Source: a virus
DNA: 64,000 nt
Virus record (IMG/VR): IMGVR_UViG_3300008110_000097
Span: 48,725 to 112,724 of that record
Direction: 5' to 3' (one strand)
Shown: positions 59,944-64,000 of the stretch, piece after piece
Layout of the letters: every line of letters starts with the position of its first letter
Position numbering within the stretch: position 1 is the stretch's first letter
Translations under genes and position numbers: made by a program
The notes under the pieces: model-generated
The model's database searches: none
Told to the model about the DNA's origin: nothing
Seen by the model: the letters and a program-made list of their open reading frames with translations, nothing else

Positions 59944-60809
59944 TAAACATTTGTACAGTTTCAGATATAAATTATTTAATAAAGGGTTTAACATTATATG
60001 AATCCCTATTGAAATATTCAAAAAATTTTAAACTACATTATTTATGTATTGATGATCAAAGCTATGAAATTGCAAAAAAACATGAATCAGAAACATTAAT
60101 TATTTATAATGTCTCAGAACTTTTATCAAACGATGAGATATTACTAAAATTAAAAAATAGTAATTACAGATATTTCTGTTGGTCTTTAGCTTCATATTTT
60201 TCAAATTTTTTAATTAATAAAAATATTGGCGACATAATGTACATTGATAGTGATATTTTATTACACGATGACGTTGATGTTATTTTAAATTCAATTGGAA
60301 ATAAAGAAATTGGTATTTTCAGACATAGACAATTTCCATTAAATTATAGTAGAGATGAAGGTTTTTATAATGTCGGGATTGTTTTTTTTAAAAATGGAAC
60401 AATAGGTAAGAAAATACTAAACTGGTGGTCAGATGCGGTTTTAAATCAAAAATATCCACATTTAGCAACCTGTGGAGATCAAAAATATTTAGATGAGTTT
60501 CCAAATATGTGTCCGAGTGATTTAATATTTATAGATGGTGAAATTGGACACGGAGCACCTTGGCAATGGCAATTATATGATTATTCAGATTATGAATCTA
60601 ATCATAATATTATTTGGGAAGGAAGAAAACAAAAACTTATTTTTACACATTTTTCACAATTTGATTTCCGTGAAAATGGGTATATACCATCAACACAACA
60701 TCATATCTATACACCAATTGAAATGTATACAAACGTTAAGTCTTTAAAATTGATATATGATGATTATTACAATAAATTAAAAGAAACCAAAATTAAATAT
60801 TACAATTAA
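59940..60809 (+). CDS. GT8-like glycosyltransferase, 289 aa
   Basis: GT8 pattern: CTVSDINYLIKGLTLYESLLKYS at the start, then IMYIDSDILLHDDVD with the DxD motif (Asp103, Asp105), GFYNVGIVFFKN, and TCGDQKYLDEF, a family signature. GT8 enzymes use UDP-sugars and retain anomeric configuration. The C-terminal half (LIFIDGEIGHGAPWQWQLYDY) completes the fold. Likely adds galactose or glucose, but this cannot be told from sequence. It follows its neighbour with ATGA overlap. Confidence 0.7.
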   Translation: MINICTVSDINYLIKGLTLYESLLKYSKNFKLHYLCIDDQSYEIAKKHESETLIIYNVSELLSNDEILLKLKNSNYRYFCWSLASYFSNFLINKNIGDIMYIDSDILLHDDVDVILNSIGNKEIGIFRHRQFPLNYSRDEGFYNVGIVFFKNGTIGKKILNWWSDAVLNQKYPHLATCGDQKYLDEFPNMCPSDLIFIDGEIGHGAPWQWQLYDYSDYESNHNIIWEGRKQKLIFTHFSQFDFRENGYIPSTQHHIYTPIEMYTNVKSLKLIYDDYYNKLKETKIKYYN

Positions 60810-60821
60810 AAAACAAAACTA

Positions 60822-61712
60822 ATGAAGATAGCATTTGGTATGATAATTTTTGAGGGTGATTATGTTTTAAAAGAATGTTTAGAACAGGTTTATCCATTTG
60901 CAAGTCAAATTTTAATTGCGGAAGGGCCAGTTTCTTATTGGCAAAGGCAAGGTAGGACAACCTCTACTGACGAAACAAATAAAATATTAAATGAATTTCC
61001 AGATCCCGAGAATAAAATAAAAATTGTACATGGTCAGTTTACTGAAAAAGATGATCAATGTAGGGCGTACATGGAACATATTAATGATGATATTGATTAT
61101 ATATGGAATTTAGATTCAGATGAGGTTTATAAAACTGAAGATTTGGTTAAAATGATCGAATTTTTAAAAGAAGAACAACCGACAAGTGTCGGCATTAGAA
61201 GTTGTTCTTTTTATGGTGGGTTTAATCATTATTTAACTGGTTTTGAATTAAACAGAGATAACTTTTTAAGAGTGTTTAAATATACAAAGGGGTCAACATG
61301 GTTAACACATAGACCACCCACAATTCAATATCCGGTAACATCAAATATCGTAAGAAAACATATCGATAGTGATCAATTATTTGAAAAATTGGGGGTACAG
61401 ATGTATCATTATTCATATGTTTTTCCTGACCAAGTTTATAAGAAAGTAAATTATTATAAAGATAGTGTTAGTCGAAATAATTGTATTGATAATTATTTTA
61501 ATGATGTTTATCTACCTTGGGTTACTGGTGATATCGATAAAAAAAATTATATTGAAGAAATGTGGAATGGTGTACACGAATTTAAACCACACGTTCGCGG
61601 TGAATGTAAAACAAGTGAATTTATTGGCGAACATCCAGAATCAATAAAAAATAATATGGATAATTTACTTATTAAATTTAAAAATCAAATTAAAAAATAT
61701 GGCATTAATTGA
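60822..61712 (+). CDS. GT2-like glycosyltransferase, 296 aa
   Basis: KIAFGMIIFEGDYVLKECLEQVYPFASQILIAEGP is typical of GT2-like enzymes without the first Rossmann glycine cluster. IDYIWNLDSDEVYKTEDL supplies D-S-D-E (Asp98, Asp100). The C-terminal region includes QMYHYSYVFPDQVYKK, a His/Tyr motif seen in this subgroup. Similar to the first cassette gene in layout (both have DSDE), so the two may be distant paralogues. Overlaps the methyltransferase start by 14 bases. Confidence 0.65.
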   Translation: MKIAFGMIIFEGDYVLKECLEQVYPFASQILIAEGPVSYWQRQGRTTSTDETNKILNEFPDPENKIKIVHGQFTEKDDQCRAYMEHINDDIDYIWNLDSDEVYKTEDLVKMIEFLKEEQPTSVGIRSCSFYGGFNHYLTGFELNRDNFLRVFKYTKGSTWLTHRPPTIQYPVTSNIVRKHIDSDQLFEKLGVQMYHYSYVFPDQVYKKVNYYKDSVSRNNCIDNYFNDVYLPWVTGDIDKKNYIEEMWNGVHEFKPHVRGECKTSEFIGEHPESIKNNMDNLLIKFKNQIKKYGIN

Positions 61713-62295
61713 TTCTTGGAAAAATAAAAACGTTTTTGAAAAACAATTAGAATTAAATATAAAACAACTATCAAATAACTACCCACAACATTGGATGGAT
61801 TTTATTAAATTTATCATCCAAGAAAAACCCACATCCATTTTAGATATTGGTTGTGGATGTGGTACTTACTATGAATTATGTAATAGGGAGTTTAATAATA
61901 TAAAATATACTGGAATAGATTATTCGTCTGATGCAATTGAATTGGCCAAAAATAAATGGAATTACGAAGAATTCTATGTTAAAGATATAAATGAATTATC
62001 GTCAGATTATATAAATAATTTTGATATGATTCATATAGGTGCCTTATTGGATGTACTACCAAATGGTGATGATGTATTAGAAAATATGTTAAAACTATCA
62101 CCAAAAAAATTATTAATAGGTAGAATGGAAATAACCGATAAACCTAGCTATTACGAAACATATGATGCGTATGATGAAATTACAACATATAGATATTTTC
62201 ACAATAAAAATAATTTGATTTATTTATGTGAAAAATATGGTTATATAATTAATAATATTGATAATAATTATTTATTTAAAGAAAAAAACAAATGA
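61699..62295 (+). CDS. SAM-dependent methyltransferase, class I, 198 aa
   Basis: Motif I is SILDIGCGCGTYYEL near residues 50-65, the SAM glycine loop. Motif II is YTGIDYSSDAIELAK, and FDMIHIGALLDVLPNGDDVLENML is the post-loop region of class I enzymes. Small size suggests a small-molecule or sugar methyltransferase. It sits between glycosyltransferases and other methyltransferase-like genes, so it may methylate the sugars added by the cassette. Overlaps the next gene by four bases (ATGA). Confidence 0.75.
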   Translation: MALIDSWKNKNVFEKQLELNIKQLSNNYPQHWMDFIKFIIQEKPTSILDIGCGCGTYYELCNREFNNIKYTGIDYSSDAIELAKNKWNYEEFYVKDINELSSDYINNFDMIHIGALLDVLPNGDDVLENMLKLSPKKLLIGRMEITDKPSYYETYDAYDEITTYRYFHNKNNLIYLCEKYGYIINNIDNNYLFKEKNK

Positions 62296-63044
62296 CTGAA
62301 TTTTTAAGCAAATGGGATAGAGTAGATATGTTAAAACATTTAGATGAATTTAAGACATTATACGAATCAAGACCCATAAAAGACAATAATGGTGGTATGA
62401 AATCTGGACACATGTTTTCGGCTTGGTATGTTGTTAAAAAACTTAAACCTAAATATCTAATTGAGAGTGGTGTATGGAAAGGACTTGGCACTTGGTTTTT
62501 TGAACAAGCTAGTCCAGATACAAAAATAATATCTATTGACCCTTCACCACATTTTAGAGTTTATACGAGTCCTAAAGTCACATATCAAACATTAGATTTT
62601 TTAAAAACTGATTGGGATCACATACCAAAAGAAGATACTATGATTTTTTTTGATGATCATCAAAATTTTTTAGAGAGACTAAAACATGCCAAATCATTGG
62701 GTTTTAAGGTTTTTATGACTGAAGATAATTATCCTTATCAGTTAGGTGACTGTTATACACCAAAAAAAATATTATCCAACACCAGATATGTTATTGACTT
62801 GGACGGAATTAAAACTTGGTATGATAAGAACGATTCAGATTTAGATTATTTTAAAGAAAATGTTTCGGTTTATCAAGAAATGCCACCATTATTTAAATCA
62901 GAGATAACAAGATGGGGTGATAATTGGGATGAAAATTATCCAACACCAGAACCTTTATTAACAATAAACGATAACGAAAAGTATCCCACTTTTTTTGAAG
63001 AAAAAAAAGATTACACTTGGATATGTTATATCGAACTAAAATAA
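62292..63044 (+). CDS. Methyltransferase-like protein (class I fold), 250 aa
   Basis: KPKYLIESGVWKGLGTWFFEQA, then KIISIDPSPHFRVY and TMIFFDDHQNFLERL follow the strand order of class I methyltransferases (G-loop V-W-K-G, motif II with Asp, then F-F-D-D-H). Related sequences often sit in glycan gene clusters. The usual GxGxG is reduced to G-V-W-K-G-L-G, so activity is likely but not certain. Overlaps the upstream stop by four bases. Substrate unknown. Confidence 0.6.
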   Translation: MTEFLSKWDRVDMLKHLDEFKTLYESRPIKDNNGGMKSGHMFSAWYVVKKLKPKYLIESGVWKGLGTWFFEQASPDTKIISIDPSPHFRVYTSPKVTYQTLDFLKTDWDHIPKEDTMIFFDDHQNFLERLKHAKSLGFKVFMTEDNYPYQLGDCYTPKKILSNTRYVIDLDGIKTWYDKNDSDLDYFKENVSVYQEMPPLFKSEITRWGDNWDENYPTPEPLLTINDNEKYPTFFEEKKDYTWICYIELK

Positions 63045-63060
63045 TATAATACAATATAAT

Positions 63061-63534
63061 ATGTTTACAACAACAAATGAATCAGTCTTTTTTTTAGCCG
63101 AAATAGATAAAACAAAAAAAGTACTAGAATATGGCTCTGGTCAATCGACATTTGAAATTGCCGATAAGTGTTTAAATATAATTTCGATAGAACATCAAGA
63201 AGATTGGTATAATAAATTACAAGATGGATTATTATCTAATTGCGAGATAATATTAAAAAAACCTGACTTACCATATGTAGAGGGTGGACATTGTGGTACA
63301 TACGAAGAATTTAAATCTTATATTGAGGCACCTTTAGATAAAGGACCTTTTGATGTTATCTTAATTGATGGTAGAGCAAGGGTTTCTTGTGCTTCAGTTG
63401 TGAAATTAATGTCACACGATAACACAATTATTTTCATTCATGATTTTAATAGACCCGAATATCAAGATGCTTTAAATTTTTTAGAATTAGTTGAACAAGT
63501 TGGTACAATGGCAAAATTTAAATTAAAAAAATAA
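63061..63534 (+). CDS. Methyltransferase-like protein, 157 aa
   Basis: KVLEYGSGQSTFEIADKCLNIISIEHQEDWY has the G-S-G-Q-S-T SAM loop and a motif II Glu (SIEH), and FDVILIDGRARVSCASVV holds a D-G-R motif. FIHDFNRPEYQDAL resembles the H-D-F-x-R region of this small methyltransferase group. Length is short for the fold. It lies 16 bases after the previous gene. Probably methylates a sugar or lipid precursor of the cassette product. Confidence 0.6.
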   Translation: MFTTTNESVFFLAEIDKTKKVLEYGSGQSTFEIADKCLNIISIEHQEDWYNKLQDGLLSNCEIILKKPDLPYVEGGHCGTYEEFKSYIEAPLDKGPFDVILIDGRARVSCASVVKLMSHDNTIIFIHDFNRPEYQDALNFLELVEQVGTMAKFKLKK

Positions 63535-63539
63535 AAAAT

Positions 63540-64000
63540 ATGGAATACACTTACGATTGGAATAATGAATTCAAAATTAATACTAACGGTGTTAAAAATT
63601 TAACATTGTGTTTAGAAATCGGTTGTTTCGAAGGACTAACATCGAATTATATAATTGATAATATATTAAATGAAAATGGTAAATTAATATGTGTCGATCC
63701 ACTGACCGATGTTTATTTAAACACAGAATTAAAGGAAAGTGATGTTCATAATAACAATACCATTTATAAATATTTTAATAATCAGTATGATAGGTTTATA
63801 AATAATACAAATCATCACATTAAAAATAATAAATTAGAATTATATAGAAATATTAGTTCAGAAGTTTTTCCCCAATTGTTAGAAAAATATGAATCACCAA
63901 CCCAATCTGTATTATCGGAAAAATTATGTTTATTTCCTGATGTTATTATTGCGTTAAGTACAACTGGTGGTATCATACTAGGTACCGTGATAGTTAAATT
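63540..64000 (+). CDS. Methyltransferase-like protein, N-terminal part, cut by window end
   Basis: Starts at ATG 63540 and is open to the window end. LTLCLEIGCFEGLTSNYIIDNIL then KLICVDPLTDVY is the SAM loop and motif II of class I methyltransferases. The later strand expected to carry an IDG(S/D)H motif is not visible; instead the frame goes from SEVFPQLLEKYESP straight to SVLSEKLCLFPDV and TGGIILGTV. It may have lost this segment, or the family differs. Only the first ~153 codons are seen. Confidence 0.6.
   Translation, partial: MEYTYDWNNEFKINTNGVKNLTLCLEIGCFEGLTSNYIIDNILNENGKLICVDPLTDVYLNTELKESDVHNNNTIYKYFNNQYDRFINNTNHHIKNNKLELYRNISSEVFPQLLEKYESPTQSVLSEKLCLFPDVIIALSTTGGIILGTVIVK

Overview
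The window looks like part of a large, AT-rich genome of a tailed (contractile-tail, T4-like in gene content) phage that infects a member of the Bacteroidota. Phage evidence: baseplate-like and tail-fibre-like proteins, T4-type recombination genes (SbcC/gp46-like and SbcD/gp47-like), a primase, phage-type DUF1353 and DUF5661 proteins, and very tight head-to-tail gene packing with almost everything on the + strand. Host evidence: gene starts lack an obvious Shine-Dalgarno sequence; a textbook Bacteroidota promoter (TTG, 19 bp, TAATTTTG) sits before the ClpP gene; the phage carries a sigma factor of the primary (RpoD) type; and it carries a lipoprotein peptidase with thrombospondin type 3 calcium repeats. 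No tRNA, integrase, transposase, CRISPR array or ribosomal RNA was seen.

Layout. 1-27.1 kb: virion block. It starts inside a baseplate gene and continues with very large baseplate or tail proteins (1533 and 2329 aa), a tandem pair of proteins that may have a caspase-like fold, and a set of cysteine-rich, modular adhesin-like proteins. Four of these carry Pro/Thr-repeat linkers and one carries a von Willebrand A (MIDAS) domain. 27.1-34.1 kb: DNA replication and recombination (RuvC-like resolvase, a structured small RNA with its own terminator, primase, PD-(D/E)XK nuclease, gp47-like and gp46-like proteins). 34.1-43.4 kb: ClpP-like protease, membrane proteins, sigma factor, a degenerate amidase and acidic or zinc-ribbon proteins of unknown role. 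43.35-44.1 kb: a two-gene island on the - strand. 44.2-47.6 kb: DNA adenine methyltransferase, NusG-like factor, AAA ATPase, thioredoxin and glutaredoxin, closed by a strong terminator. 47.7-57.7 kb: tail fibres built from shared modules, a widespread marine-phage structural protein that seems to have replaced an older fibre tip, a lipoprotein zinc metallopeptidase and small proteins. 57.8-64 kb: a cassette of five glycosyltransferases and four methyltransferase-like proteins, running off the window end.

How the parts may work together. The RpoD-like sigma factor and NusG-like protein suggest the phage redirects host transcription. A recurring intergenic motif, TATTTATA or TATTTATT, sits shortly before many genes and also before the small RNA, and may be its late promoter element. 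The thioredoxin/glutaredoxin pair may relate to the many cysteine-rich virion proteins. The glycosyltransferase/methyltransferase cassette may decorate virions, phage DNA or the host surface. Two genes (near 8378 and in the 10-A run at 37746-37755) are each interrupted by what looks like one missing base; these may be sequencing errors, real mutations, or (the A run) slippage sites.
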